Shown here: positions 25,024 to 33,627 of the stretch, in pieces
How the letters are laid out: every line of letters starts with the position of its first letter
Position numbering within the stretch: position 1 is the first letter of the stretch
Assembly (NCBI RefSeq): GCF_000430785.1
Contig: NZ_AUMR01000049.1
Span: 1-49,148 of the forward strand
Source: Ectobacillus panaciterrae DSM 19096
GTDB lineage: Bacteria; Bacillota; Bacilli; Bacillales; Bacillaceae_G
Length of the DNA stretch: 49,148 nt
Direction of reading: 5' to 3'
Notes under the pieces: generated by a model
Database searches by the model: none
What the model saw: the letters and a program-made list of their open reading frames with translations, nothing else
Told to the model about the DNA's origin: nothing
Program-made: the position numbers and the translations under genes

Positions 25024-25407
25024 GTGAAAATTCGTATAAAGCCTGAGCAGGTTATGGATGTCGCTAAGCAATTTCAACAAGCTCAGCAACAAGCTCAAAC
25101 GCTAGCAGCCAGTTTAAGAAAAAGCATTTATGGTCTAGAATCACAATGGAATGGCGTTACGAGAGAGAGGTTCTTTCAAAACTTCCAGCAGTCAAATAGA
25201 ATCATTGACCAATATGCTACACAAACACTTAAAGCGGACCATGGGGTTATGATTTTGGAGTCTAACAATCACCAATGGTTATTATATCAATCAGACAATA
25301 AACCATCGTTTCTTGTCTCCTATTTGTCTGAAGAACTGTTGGAAAGCCAAATAGAGAAACTCTTACATATTCACAACTCTAAAGAGGTGCATCATGAGAA
25401 ATCCTAA
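25024..25407 (+). CDS. WXG100-like protein with an unrelated C-terminus
   Basis: 127 residues from a GTG at 25024, preceded by AAGGGGG. Residues 1-60 match an ESX/WXG100 helical hairpin: KPEQVMDVAKQFQQAQQQAQ, then LESQWNGVTRERFFQNFQQS, with W-N-G as the WXG turn. In normal WXG100 proteins the second helix continues to about residue 97; here it breaks after about residue 65. A beta-containing segment follows (ADHGVMILESNNHQWLLYQS; SFLVSYLSEELLESQIEKLL). It may be a chimera or a specialised accessory subunit of a type VII-like system. The next gene overlaps it by 14 bases. Confidence 0.65.
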   Translation: MKIRIKPEQVMDVAKQFQQAQQQAQTLAASLRKSIYGLESQWNGVTRERFFQNFQQSNRIIDQYATQTLKADHGVMILESNNHQWLLYQSDNKPSFLVSYLSEELLESQIEKLLHIHNSKEVHHEKS

Positions 25408-25663
25408 AAACGACAGCTTTTTCACGTCAAAAGTTCTGCCAATCCTCCAGTCTATTGTTGGCATTCTGGCATTGGCTTATCAAGTATTAGAGGTTGTTGT
25501 AAAATATTTTATGATTTTGGTAATTGCTATCTTTATAGGGCTAATTTTCTTTTTTATTTTCATGAAAGAGTTTGGATTGGCCTTAATAAGCACTGTAGCT
25601 GTGATGGGCTGGTACTTTTTTTATTGGCTATTCTACCGAAAAGATAAAAAAAAGCGAAAGTAA
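25394..25663 (+). CDS. Small membrane protein coupled to the WXG100-like gene
   Basis: 89 residues with about three hydrophobic stretches (VLPILQSIVGILALAYQVLE; FMILVIAIFIGLIFFFIFM; LISTVAVMGWYFFYWLF) and a basic tail RKDKKKRK. AGAGGTG precedes the ATG, within the upstream coding sequence, so translation is coupled. No family recognised. The pairing with a WXG100-like protein suggests an envelope partner or holdfast for it, which is inference. Confidence 0.7.
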   Translation: MRNPKNDSFFTSKVLPILQSIVGILALAYQVLEVVVKYFMILVIAIFIGLIFFFIFMKEFGLALISTVAVMGWYFFYWLFYRKDKKKRK

Positions 25664-25792
25664 CTGTTCTTAGTTCAAACAATACCCCCTCCTGCTTATA
25701 TGATATGCACTCCTTAAGGACATATATAAAACTCCCGGGTGATTTATATATATATCTTGGAGGTGCGTATCATTTAGCTGGAAGGGGTTTCT

Positions 25793-25820
25793 TGTTCACA
25801 TAACCCCGATTATCGGAAAT
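25793..25820 (-). other. dif-like site F
   Basis: TGTTCACATAA, centre CCCCGA, TTATCGGAAAT. 102 bp beyond the stop of the fragment at 25922. Confidence 0.6.
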
Positions 25821-25921
25821 TACGATTTATTAGTGTAATGTAATTTGCACACGTTTTTTAATAATTTCCTTGTTTTTATAAATCCAAAGAACATATCCTC
25901 ATTTATCTTTAACAATTCTAG

Positions 25922-26134
25922 CTAATGCACGAAATAAGCCATAAATATGGTTTGTATACTTAACATGACGTACCATACAGCTCTTACCTCAGCTTCAATA
26001 AGAGGATTTTGATTACTGTACCTTTCTATAACTAAAGAAATAAGATTAAACCACTGTTGTCTTAGCTCCTTATCAGTGAACGTTTCACTTAATACGCTGG
26101 TAAGACAATGACCACAACAACGAATAGAAATCAA
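25922..26134 (-). CDS. Unrecognised short protein or gene remnant
   Basis: 70 codons. MISIRCCGHCLTSVLSETFT, then DKELRQQWFNLISLVIERYS and a hydrophobic end WYVMLSIQTIFMAYFVH. The composition is coding-like, but there is no ribosome binding site, and it lies 11 bases after the DUF2785 gene. Probably the degenerated 3' part of a gene. Function unknown. Confidence 0.3.
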   Translation of the reverse strand: MISIRCCGHCLTSVLSETFTDKELRQQWFNLISLVIERYSNQNPLIEAEVRAVWYVMLSIQTIFMAYFVH

Positions 26135-26145
26135 ATCTATCAGGC

Positions 26146-26979
26146 TTAACTATACAGAAACCTCTTCAATGCTTTCAAAGTTTCAAGCACAGCAACTGTA
26201 AACGCAGAGTTTTCCTCTTTCTCTAAAGCTTGGAAATACAAGCTTCTTAAGAACATTCTAATATTTTGTACTAAGGTATCATCTTGAGGAGTTGAAGTTT
26301 TTTCAATTACCGTAAAGCTGTGAAGCCAGCTCTTCCATTCTTCATCAGAAAGGACATTCTGATTCCGCAGAGACATTACTGCTGTCGCTAACCTCTCATC
26401 CTCAAAGTTTATGTACAAGTAATCGTGCAAGCAAACCTTATGACGAACAGCAGCAAGCATTGCATGACCGAACTCGCGATCCCGCAAAGAGCGAGCCAGA
26501 GCGCTTAGTGCATCTGCCGCATGAGCTGTAGAATGCGCCCACCCTTTCCCGTCTACATATCCTCTTGCATCCTGTTCGAGATACACATACTCAAGAACCT
26601 GCTCCGCAACGCTGTACAGCTGTTCTTCAGATAAGAGCGGCTCCTTTTCATGAACGGATAAAACGAGCGGTGGGATAAGAATAGAGAAGGCACGCTTAAA
26701 AACGGAGTCCGTTCCTTTCTCGCCGATTTCGTAAAACAAATAATCAGGACTCAGCGCCTGCAGCAGCAGCCCGCGAAGCTCCTTCTGTCTAAATACCCCG
26801 CCTATAATCCATCGTGCCAGCGTACTGTAAATCAGTTTATCGCGCAGCTCGGCATCGGGCGATCCAATGTGGTCGAGCATCCATTGCGCGTACGGATATG
26901 CGTCTACGTCGTCCGGTACAGAATAATTGTTATTTCTGATGTGTTGTAGCTCTTGCTTCAATTCGTATTGGTCCATCAT
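26146..26979 (-). CDS. DUF2785 domain-containing protein
   Basis: 277 residues, all helical, soluble. Family features are the opening ELKQELQHIRNNNYSVPDDV, the central GYVDGKGWAHSTAHAADALS (the most conserved DUF2785 segment) and ALARSLRDREFGHAMLAAVR. No catalytic role is established. Tandem ATG codons follow AGGATATAAA. It lies about 230 bases downstream of the DUF2252 gene on the same strand with unrecognised sequence between them, so co-transcription is not certain. Confidence 0.8.
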   Translation of the reverse strand: MMDQYELKQELQHIRNNNYSVPDDVDAYPYAQWMLDHIGSPDAELRDKLIYSTLARWIIGGVFRQKELRGLLLQALSPDYLFYEIGEKGTDSVFKRAFSILIPPLVLSVHEKEPLLSEEQLYSVAEQVLEYVYLEQDARGYVDGKGWAHSTAHAADALSALARSLRDREFGHAMLAAVRHKVCLHDYLYINFEDERLATAVMSLRNQNVLSDEEWKSWLHSFTVIEKTSTPQDDTLVQNIRMFLRSLYFQALEKEENSAFTVAVLETLKALKRFLYS

Positions 26980-27212
26980 AATATTTTATATCCTTTCTTA
27001 AAGGTTTTCCGACAATCTAAGCTAATTCTATCACTGGGATGTATAATCTGCCAGTGGGGTTCTCTCCACAGTTCGACATACAGCATTTTTTCTCCCCTGA
27101 TGCCTAGATTGAGGGATCAAAGAAATCTCTTTAGCGTTAGCCTTCTCACTCATCCGGCCAAATTTTCTTATATAAGGTTCACCGTAACAGGTGTACCAGC
27201 AACAACACTTTT

Positions 27213-28559
27213 TTATGTCTCTATGTTAAACTCTTTCCTGCACCAATCACAGAACAATTCATAGTCTTCATTCACTTGCTGCTTATATACCATCGAGGAA
27301 AATACTAACTGTGCACAAAACGCTTCAAAATCCCTTCCGATTGCCCGTAAGATCTCTTCTTCGCTATGGTATGTCAGCAACTCATGCTGCACATCCACAT
27401 CAGCGCGCGCATGAATTTTTGCTGTGATTCGGCCCATAATCTCGACTGTCGAATCAATTTCTTTTGCACTCGTCATATGCTTTGCTTTCACTCTCTTTTT
27501 AAATGGGGAGCGTTCTCGTACGTAGAAGTGTCGGCCATTCATTGTAATAAATCCGAGATACGGGTCCTCATGATGATGCATCGCTTTCTGTGTTGTAATC
27601 ACCCGTTCACCCTGATGCTGATACTTCTGCCAAAATTGTTCATTATAAGGCAAGAAATATCCCGGAATCGGCGTACGTACCTCTTTTACTTCTAATACAA
27701 GATCATCTAGCTGCAGGTGATCTCTCTCTCCTTCAACAAGGACATAATACCGCTCCAGTCCAATAGAAGCTGTTCCTGAACCATGCTTACGCGCTATATC
27801 TTTAATACGATAAAACATATGACCGCGCCTATCTTCCGTATCCAAAGTTTCTATATACTCTTCCCAAGCTTGTTCAAGCACAGCCCGCTCTTCGCTGCTC
27901 ACAGGCTGAATTTCATCTGACCATATAAAACAACGACGATTGTCCTCATTTACAAATGTAATATCTGCAAGCAATTTATTAGATTGGCGCTTCATGAGCT
28001 TCTTCAATACTTTACGTATCGGACCTTCTGTATTGTCCTTCGTAAAAAATAATGTAACCGGATCTTCCTTCCTTCTTTCAAATCGGAGCAGCTGTTTGTA
28101 ATAAGCACTTAGATAGGTTTTGATTCTTTCTTCCTGCTCACCTTCACTAAGGCCCTGCGCTTCACAAAATAATGCAATACTAATCGTCATACGCAAAATA
28201 TCATACAAATACGATCCCATATATCCTTCATCAAAATCGTTCACATCATATACAATTTCCCCTTGCTCATTCTGGAACGTGCCGAAGTTTTCAAAATGCA
28301 AATCTCCTTGAATCCAAGTCGGTTTATCTTCCGGCGTGTGGAAAGAGAATGGAATCTTCGTTATATCATAATAGAATAAATAAGCACTTCCTCGATAGAA
28401 GCGAAAGGGATTTTCCATCATTGTTCGGTATTTCTCTCGTCTCATCTCTCGATCTAACGCCATGCTATGCTCATCAAATTGATTTAAGACAGTCTCAATT
28501 ATTTGCTGGCGTAACATCCGCCTTGTTTCTTTTACCCGTTCAAGCAAATTGGTGACCAT
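27213..28559 (-). CDS. DUF2252 domain-containing protein (kinase-like fold)
   Basis: 448 residues, typical DUF2252 length. The conserved path is NPFRFYRGSAYLFYYDITKI, TWIQGDLHFENFGTFQNEQG, then VYDVNDFDEGYMGSYLYDIL, which resembles the catalytic HGDLHxxN and metal-binding D of aminoglycoside-phosphotransferase-like kinases. GSGTASIGLERYYVLVEGER follows, and YVRERSPFKKRVKAKHM lies near the end. The substrate is unknown. GGAAGGAC precedes the ATG. The 3' spacer (26980-27212) contains no recognised gene. Confidence 0.85.
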   Translation of the reverse strand: MVTNLLERVKETRRMLRQQIIETVLNQFDEHSMALDREMRREKYRTMMENPFRFYRGSAYLFYYDITKIPFSFHTPEDKPTWIQGDLHFENFGTFQNEQGEIVYDVNDFDEGYMGSYLYDILRMTISIALFCEAQGLSEGEQEERIKTYLSAYYKQLLRFERRKEDPVTLFFTKDNTEGPIRKVLKKLMKRQSNKLLADITFVNEDNRRCFIWSDEIQPVSSEERAVLEQAWEEYIETLDTEDRRGHMFYRIKDIARKHGSGTASIGLERYYVLVEGERDHLQLDDLVLEVKEVRTPIPGYFLPYNEQFWQKYQHQGERVITTQKAMHHHEDPYLGFITMNGRHFYVRERSPFKKRVKAKHMTSAKEIDSTVEIMGRITAKIHARADVDVQHELLTYHSEEEILRAIGRDFEAFCAQLVFSSMVYKQQVNEDYELFCDWCRKEFNIET

Positions 28560-28972
28560 TCTATGTCCTTCCTTTCAGCTAACATACCAGTAATTCCCTA
28601 ATCCAATTCTATCATCCTTTTTCTATAATTGCTCAGAGGATGTTCAAAATATTCTTAATTATAACTCCGGACGTATTGTTAAGTCACATATATAATATAT
28701 AAATGATTTATAATTTCGACATAGGAACTGCTATACAGAACCAAAGCCTGCACCCGCTTCCTCTCTCTTACCCTTGTATGGGGTAGGAAAAGAGTTTGAC
28801 CGCTTCTATGTTCTGCCGGATGCTCTTTCCCCACTATAAAAAGATGTTTTTTTATTCAGTTGTATATAGGTGAAATTCTAAATAGAAAAGGACCAATTCC
28901 TCTATACAATCGGCCCTTTTCAAAATATCTAATATAATACTTAAAACAGATTCTGCGTTCTTACTCTATTTA
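28560..28972. other. Intergenic region carrying a MITE-like element
   Basis: Apart from the element at 28695-28869 there is only AT-rich sequence and a short CCTTTTC/GAAAAGG inverted repeat near 28888-28921, which may end the HAD transcript. Confidence 0.45.
28695..28869. repeat. MITE-like dispersed element, copy 1
   Basis: About 175 bp similar to 43375-43563. Shared landmarks are ATATATAAAT and TTTCGACAT at the left, CTGCTAT, CCAAA, CTTCCTCTCTC, GCTTCTATG/GCTTCTGCA, CGGATGCTCT, TCCCC, and an A/T-rich right end TATTCAGTTGTATATAG. The ends resemble the perfect palindrome at 37075-37123. No coding capacity. It may belong to the bcr-type repeats of the B. cereus group, which I cannot confirm. 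Confidence 0.55.
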
Positions 28973-29755
28973 TTAGATTAATCCTAACTTTTCAAGACCG
29001 TGTTTAACTCCATCTTCCTCTGCAGACATCGTGACCAGATTGGCATAGGCTTTTACTTCCGGTCTTGCGTTCCCCATAGCTACTCCCATACCAACTAAAG
29101 ACAGCATCTCAATATCATTTAATCCATCGCCAAAGGCAACAGTCTCTTCCGCCGAAACTCCTAATTTATCCAGCATCTTCAGAATTCCGGTAGCCTTGGT
29201 TCCATTTGAAGCATTCACATCACATGTCCGCATCCCCGGAGAGCTCCATCTTCTAAAATGCAGCTCAGGGATACTTTGTTGGTAAATGTGTTCCTCTTCC
29301 ATTTCACAATGGAGGAACATCTGGTAAATATCTTGATCTAACCAGAACGTCGGAGAAGCTTGTTGCGGTTTCCACATGTCGTTCTGAAAAGCTTCTGCTA
29401 CATATGGATGTCCAATTTCTGTTGCCCTAAATTCAGATCCCCCAAGGTATGTAATGGGATGTTGATATTCTTTTGTCCATCCATGCAGTTTTTCGAGCAC
29501 CGTCTTTTCGATGGGAGCTTGGTGAATCACTTCCCCTTGATGAAGCACGTATGAACCATTGAAAAAGATCATGGAATCGATTCCTATTTCTTTAATGACT
29601 GAACTTGCAAAATAAGGAGCTCTTCCTGTTGCAATGACTACATGAATCTGCTTTTCTTTTAAACGTTGAATTGCCTGCTTTGTTGCATTTGTTATGCTTT
29701 TTCCATGAGGTAAAATCGTACCGTCAATATCTAAAAAAACAGTTTTATAACTCAT
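28973..29755 (-). CDS. Cof-type HAD phosphatase
   Basis: 260 residues. HAD motif I is VFLDIDGTILPHGKSIT (D-x-D-G-T), motif II VIATGRAPYF, motif III Lys in NGTKATGILKMLDKLG, motif IV AFGDGLNDIEMLSLVG. The large C2B cap (about residues 80-185) places it in the Cof/YkrA subfamily, which hydrolyses sugar phosphates, FMN-type or similar metabolites. The start codon follows AGAAGGAGG. A single-gene unit on the minus strand. Confidence 0.92.
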   Translation of the reverse strand: MSYKTVFLDIDGTILPHGKSITNATKQAIQRLKEKQIHVVIATGRAPYFASSVIKEIGIDSMIFFNGSYVLHQGEVIHQAPIEKTVLEKLHGWTKEYQHPITYLGGSEFRATEIGHPYVAEAFQNDMWKPQQASPTFWLDQDIYQMFLHCEMEEEHIYQQSIPELHFRRWSSPGMRTCDVNASNGTKATGILKMLDKLGVSAEETVAFGDGLNDIEMLSLVGMGVAMGNARPEVKAYANLVTMSAEEDGVKHGLEKLGLI

Positions 29756-30095
29756 ATCGAAATTCCTCCTTCTGTCATATCCACATTTCTAATGTAAAAG
29801 TTCATAATTTAAAAAACTATTTATAACCATAAACTTAATTTAATTACATGTTAGTTAAAGTTTCTTCTACACATGCAGAACGAATAAATTGATTTTTTCC
29901 TCTTTGTTATAGCTCATGAAATTAAGGTCTTATATATTCAGTAACACTTTCCATTCAAATCATAAACAGGCGTTTTTCCAACTGACTGTTTCACGTATGC
30001 ATATATGGCACATTGCTTTTTCAGTATAACTTACCGGTTTTCGAACTGTCTATATTAATGGCCTGAGAAGCTACAGAGTGGTTAGGTTCCACAAG
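29756..30095. other. Intergenic region upstream of the SASP gene
   Basis: AT-rich, no gene or repeat recognised. Confidence 0.4.
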
Positions 30096-30127
30096 GGAAT
30101 AACATCCCGTTTTTAAGGGGTATACTA
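30096..30127 (+). promoter_or_regulatory. Sigma-G-type promoter of the SASP gene
   Basis: GGAATA (30096-30101), 18-base spacer, GTATACTA (30120-30127). This is close to the forespore sigma-G consensus (TGAATA, CATACTA), as expected before a SASP gene. Confidence 0.7.
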
Positions 30128-30171
30128 GGAGCACAGCCACTCGGCTGAATCTAACAACGAGGTGAAAAATC

Positions 30172-30357
30172 ATGGCAAACCGTAACAAATTGGTGGTTCC
30201 TGGTGCTGCATCTGCGTTAGATCAAATGAAGGCTGAAATCGCGCAAGAGTTTGGTGTCCAGTTGGGAGCTGATGCGACAGCTCGCGCCAACGGTTCAGTC
30301 GGAGGCGAAATGACTAAACGTTTAGTCGCAATGGCGCAACAACAATTGCGCGGTTAA
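30172..30357 (+). CDS. Alpha/beta-type small acid-soluble spore protein
   Basis: 61 residues, typical SASP length. It contains the two family blocks: [20 protein letters not shown], with the GPR protease cleavage region at AEIAQEFG, and [20 protein letters not shown]. These proteins coat DNA in the dormant spore, give UV resistance and supply amino acids in germination. GAGGTG precedes the ATG. Monocistronic, with a sigma-G-like promoter and a strong terminator. Direct evidence that the host forms spores. Confidence 0.97.
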   Translation: MANRNKLVVPGAASALDQMKAEIAQEFGVQLGADATARANGSVGGEMTKRLVAMAQQQLRG

Positions 30358-30360
30358 CGA

Positions 30361-30396
30361 AAACAGGCTCTTCCAAAAGGAAGAGCCTGTTTTTTG
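30361..30396 (+). terminator. Terminator of the SASP gene
   Basis: AAACAGGCTCTTCC and GGAAGAGCCTGTTT with a 4-base loop, followed by a T run. Confidence 0.92.
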
Positions 30397-30405
30397 TTTT
30401 TTAAA

Positions 30406-31095
30406 TCAAAATATAAACATTAAGAAAACCTTATATGCAATGAATAAACTTTGCGCTAAGAACAAAGTTCCCCAAATAGGTGCCGCTATAATCGTGCTTT
30501 TAGCCAAACTGGTCGCATCCCCTGCATCTCGTGGTTGTATCCAACTTAAACGAAATATAGTTAGAGAATCAGTGACGGAACAAATTAGAACCACTGAAGA
30601 AAAGAATAGTGTTGCAAAAATATTTAATGTTGGATTCCCATAGTATAAAAGTATTCCACATAATCCAATGAACGAAATTAGCCAAAAAACTCCTTTCGTA
30701 TTCCGAACCCAAAATACTAAATTAAAGGCTGCCGAAAGAATAAAAAAGTACAATAGCCAATGCATTTTATGTGTATGAATGAAATAAAAGCAAAGGAAAG
30801 CGACTAAAGAACTTGTTGTATAACCGGCATAAGCAGTAAAAATACGACTTAACCATCCTTTAAAGATTCTGCCTGTTTGCCATGTCTCTGCTAATCCTTT
30901 TGCCTCATCACTAGCAAATAAGCTAATTTTCTTCACTCTGCCTCCGAACAACATAGCCATAATTGCATGGCCGTCTTCGTGATACATTGTGCTTAGGCAA
31001 GAAAAGTACTCTCCTATATCAAGTTTCCCTATTCTCAAAAATGGACTGACTACAGCTAGTATAATTGCACTATATAGTAACCAATCTTGATTCAT
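30406..31095 (-). CDS. M50-like membrane metalloprotease homologue
   Basis: 229 residues, six or so transmembrane segments. MYHEDGHAIMAMLFGGRVKK carries a HExxH zinc motif (H-E-D-G-H) placed as in M50B peptidases. Later hydrophobic segments include LYFFILSAAFNLVFWV, and NPTLN may correspond to the second-site NPxxN-type motif although the third ligand Asp is not evident. Intramembrane protease activity is therefore plausible but not certain. The ATG at 31095 is preceded by GAGGAGG; an earlier ATG at 31119 lies upstream of that site. It converges with the SASP gene. Confidence 0.7.
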   Translation of the reverse strand: MNQDWLLYSAIILAVVSPFLRIGKLDIGEYFSCLSTMYHEDGHAIMAMLFGGRVKKISLFASDEAKGLAETWQTGRIFKGWLSRIFTAYAGYTTSSLVAFLCFYFIHTHKMHWLLYFFILSAAFNLVFWVRNTKGVFWLISFIGLCGILLYYGNPTLNIFATLFFSSVVLICSVTDSLTIFRLSWIQPRDAGDATSLAKSTIIAAPIWGTLFLAQSLFIAYKVFLMFIF

Positions 31096-31515
31096 ACAAA
31101 ACACCTCCTCTTTATTCATTTCTATTTCATAACCAAATTATAATCAAACAGAATTATTTTGGTATGAAATGTTATGCTCTTGTTTGTTTCTCAAAATTAA
31201 AGGCTGTTTTCACAAAATTGTTGTTTTGCGGAACATACAAAAGGTCGGTTTTAGTGCAAAAATAATTCACTCGAAACATAGAACAGCATCTTGAATCGCT
31301 GTCGGATAAGCTGGATGCTTAGCGATTGTAATAACACGAGGTTTGGGAACATGACAAGAAGCCAAGGCTTTCTTAAAAAGCGCTTGGCTGATGCTGCGTT
31401 TCTCTATTTACTCAAATAAAATCAATGCTGTTTCCTTTGGAATCTACTGCACATTCCTTAAGGGGATCCTCAGACTATCAAATAATACTCTTTTTAAAAA
31501 GAAGGTTTCTTTCCC
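31096..31515. other. Gene-free stretch with an IS6 remnant
   Basis: 31096-31266 shows nothing recognisable. The rest is the IS6-type transposase fragment listed separately. Confidence 0.5.
31267..31432 (-). pseudogene. IS6-family transposase remnant
   Basis: Across frameshifts the minus strand reads DFYLSK, stop, RNAASAKRFLRK, then ALASCHVPKPRVITIAKHPA, YPTAIQDAV and a stop at 31267. This matches the central DDE segment of IS6/IS240-type transposases (usual form KRFLKKAL ... PRVITVDKNPAYP). The catalytic D of VDKN is replaced by A. Ends of the element are not visible. Confidence 0.75.
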
Positions 31516-31955
31516 CTATTCATTATTACCAGCCAATACATCGGCAAAAGCTTTTACATACTCGGGCAAATCTGGGGGACGGCGGCTTGAAACAAGATGT
31601 CCGTCTACTACCACCGGCTCGTCCAACCATTTTGCCCCTGCATTCTCCATATCATCGCGGATACCTGGGGTGCTTGTTACCTTTTTTCCTTGCAAGATTT
31701 TTGCAGAAATTAGTACCCAACCAGCATGGCAGATTTGGCCAATCGTTTTTTTACTTTCCTCCATATGCTGCACTAACGCAAGAACTTCCGGAAAACGGCG
31801 AAGCTTATTCGGCGCCCAGCCGCCTGGCACAAGAAGCGCATCGTATTCTTCAGGATTAATATCACCAAATGCAAAATCAGATTCTGCTGGAACCCCATAT
31901 TTGCCTATATACGTTTCTCTTGCCTTCTCCCCTGCAAATTTCCCAGCTGTTATTA
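31516..31955 (-). pseudogene. 5'-truncated PfpI/DJ-1 family protease
   Basis: The frame, open from the thrC stop region, encodes the C-terminal about 145 residues of a PfpI-type protein: DFAFGDINPEEYDALLVPGG, then TIGQICHAGWVLISAKILQG (nucleophile Cys and adjacent His) and KKVTSTPGIRDDMENAGAKW. The N-terminal 40-50 residues are absent and no start codon or ribosome binding site exists; the break coincides with the last codons of thrC. It is a remnant, unrelated in detail to the DJ-1-like gene at 2528. Confidence 0.75.
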
Positions 31956-33353
31956 ATGGGAAGAACTAAAGAGTCTCTCCAGCTCGCGAACGATTTCGTT
32001 ATTATCTGCATCTACAATCTCTTGATATTGAGGTTTATTGAACAGTTGATTAATTTTTTCAGGAAATACCTGTTCGATATGGCAGCGTTCAATGGACTCA
32101 TTGAACTTTGCCGGATGAGCTGTTGCAAGCGTTACATAAACCTCACTCGATTCATTGTATTTTTCGTATGCGGCAACTCCACAGGCAGTATGCGGGTCAA
32201 GTAAATAGTTAGATTCGTCATAATATTTACTGATTGTTTGTAAGCATTCCTCTCCCATTACCCCATGAGCAGCAAAATCATCTTTGACCTTCTGAAGCAG
32301 TTCTTCGCTAACGACTATTTTTCCTTCCGACTTGAATTGGTCCATTAAAGAAGATACTAAACTCGGATTTTCATCGAGCAAATAGTAAAGATAACGCTCG
32401 AAATTACTCGCCACTTGGATATCCATAGAAGGGCTATATGTGCTGTGGAATTGACCCGGCATGTAAACTCCGTCATGGATAAAACGTTCTAAAATATTGT
32501 TCTCGTTCGTAGCTAATATGAGCTTATTAATAGGAAGACCCATTCTCTTCGCAAGATAACCGGCAAAAATATCCCCGAAATTTCCAGTCGGAACACTGAA
32601 GTTAAGACTCTTTATACCAGTCTGTTTAGCGACTTGGAAATAGGCATAGAAATAATAGACGGTTTGAGCCAGAATACGAACGAAATTGATTGAGTTGATG
32701 GCACGAAGGTGGTATTTGTTTTTAAAATCAACATCGGCGAACAATTCTTTAATGATTCTCTGACAATCGTCAAAGGTTCCTTTCACCGATAGGTTCAAGA
32801 CATTTTTGTCATGAACGGTAGTCATTTGCAATTCCTGTACTTTGCTTACTTTTTGATGAGGATGTAAAATGCAGATTCGAATGCCTTCCTTTCCTCTTAC
32901 CCCTTCAATCGCTGATGCTCCTGTATCCCCTGAGGTAGCTCCAAGAATATGAATGATTTTATTTTGTCTCTTAGATACATAAGAATACAAATTCCCCAAG
33001 AATTGCAAGGCAATGTCTTTAAACGCGAAGGTCGGACCATGGAAAAGCTCAAGTACATACATATTATCCTTGACTTTTCGAACAGGCGTTACTTCTGGAT
33101 CACGAAAAGTAGAGTAGCTCTGATGAATTAACTCCTTTAGTTCATTCTCTGGAATTTCGCCTTCTATATAGTATGAAAAAATTTCGTATGCCAATTCCTG
33201 ATACGTAAGCTTTGCCATTTCCTCTAGCCTTGTTTGGGGAATCTGTGGTATTTTGCTTGGGATTAAGAGGCCTCCATCATCTGCCAGTCCCATCAAGACC
33301 GTATCAATAAATCCAATCTCGCTTACATTTCCTCGTGTGCTAACAAAGTTCAT
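31953..33353 (-). CDS. thrC: Threonine synthase, long form
   Basis: 466 residues. It converts O-phosphohomoserine to threonine with PLP. The N-terminal MNFVSTRGNVSEIGFIDTVL and the PLP-lysine context LELFHGPTFAFKDIALQFLG identify the longer threonine synthase subgroup common in proteobacteria and yeast. The typical Bacillus ThrC is about 350 residues. Other motifs are GATSGDTGASAIEGVRGKEG, VPTGNFGDIFAGYLAKRMGL and LDPHTACGVAAYEKY. It is complete, with TGGAGG before the ATG, and is not with hom or thrB. It may be a second, horizontally acquired copy. Confidence 0.92.
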   Translation of the reverse strand: MNFVSTRGNVSEIGFIDTVLMGLADDGGLLIPSKIPQIPQTRLEEMAKLTYQELAYEIFSYYIEGEIPENELKELIHQSYSTFRDPEVTPVRKVKDNMYVLELFHGPTFAFKDIALQFLGNLYSYVSKRQNKIIHILGATSGDTGASAIEGVRGKEGIRICILHPHQKVSKVQELQMTTVHDKNVLNLSVKGTFDDCQRIIKELFADVDFKNKYHLRAINSINFVRILAQTVYYFYAYFQVAKQTGIKSLNFSVPTGNFGDIFAGYLAKRMGLPINKLILATNENNILERFIHDGVYMPGQFHSTYSPSMDIQVASNFERYLYYLLDENPSLVSSLMDQFKSEGKIVVSEELLQKVKDDFAAHGVMGEECLQTISKYYDESNYLLDPHTACGVAAYEKYNESSEVYVTLATAHPAKFNESIERCHIEQVFPEKINQLFNKPQYQEIVDADNNEIVRELERLFSSSH

Positions 33354-33627
33354 AATTATCCTCCATATGTGAAAATTAAATTTATTACTATAGTTACCCG
33401 AATTTGGACCTATGTCAATATAATAAACAAATTAAATAGAGAAAATATCAACATTTTCAATATAAATAGCTCGTATCCCCAAATTCACATGGACTTTTAT
33501 TAGCTCTATACGTCCTATTAAAAACCTTTCCTAATCAAAACTTTACATATACAAATAAAATTTCTTGTTCTCTCAAGCTTCTTCATCTAAAGTATATAAT
33601 TATATACATCAACAAAGAGGTGAGACG

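Noticed and set aside
26980-27212. Possible gene or structured RNA between DUF2252 and DUF2785 genes
   Set aside because: No frame, terminator or known riboswitch core could be recognised; left unassigned.
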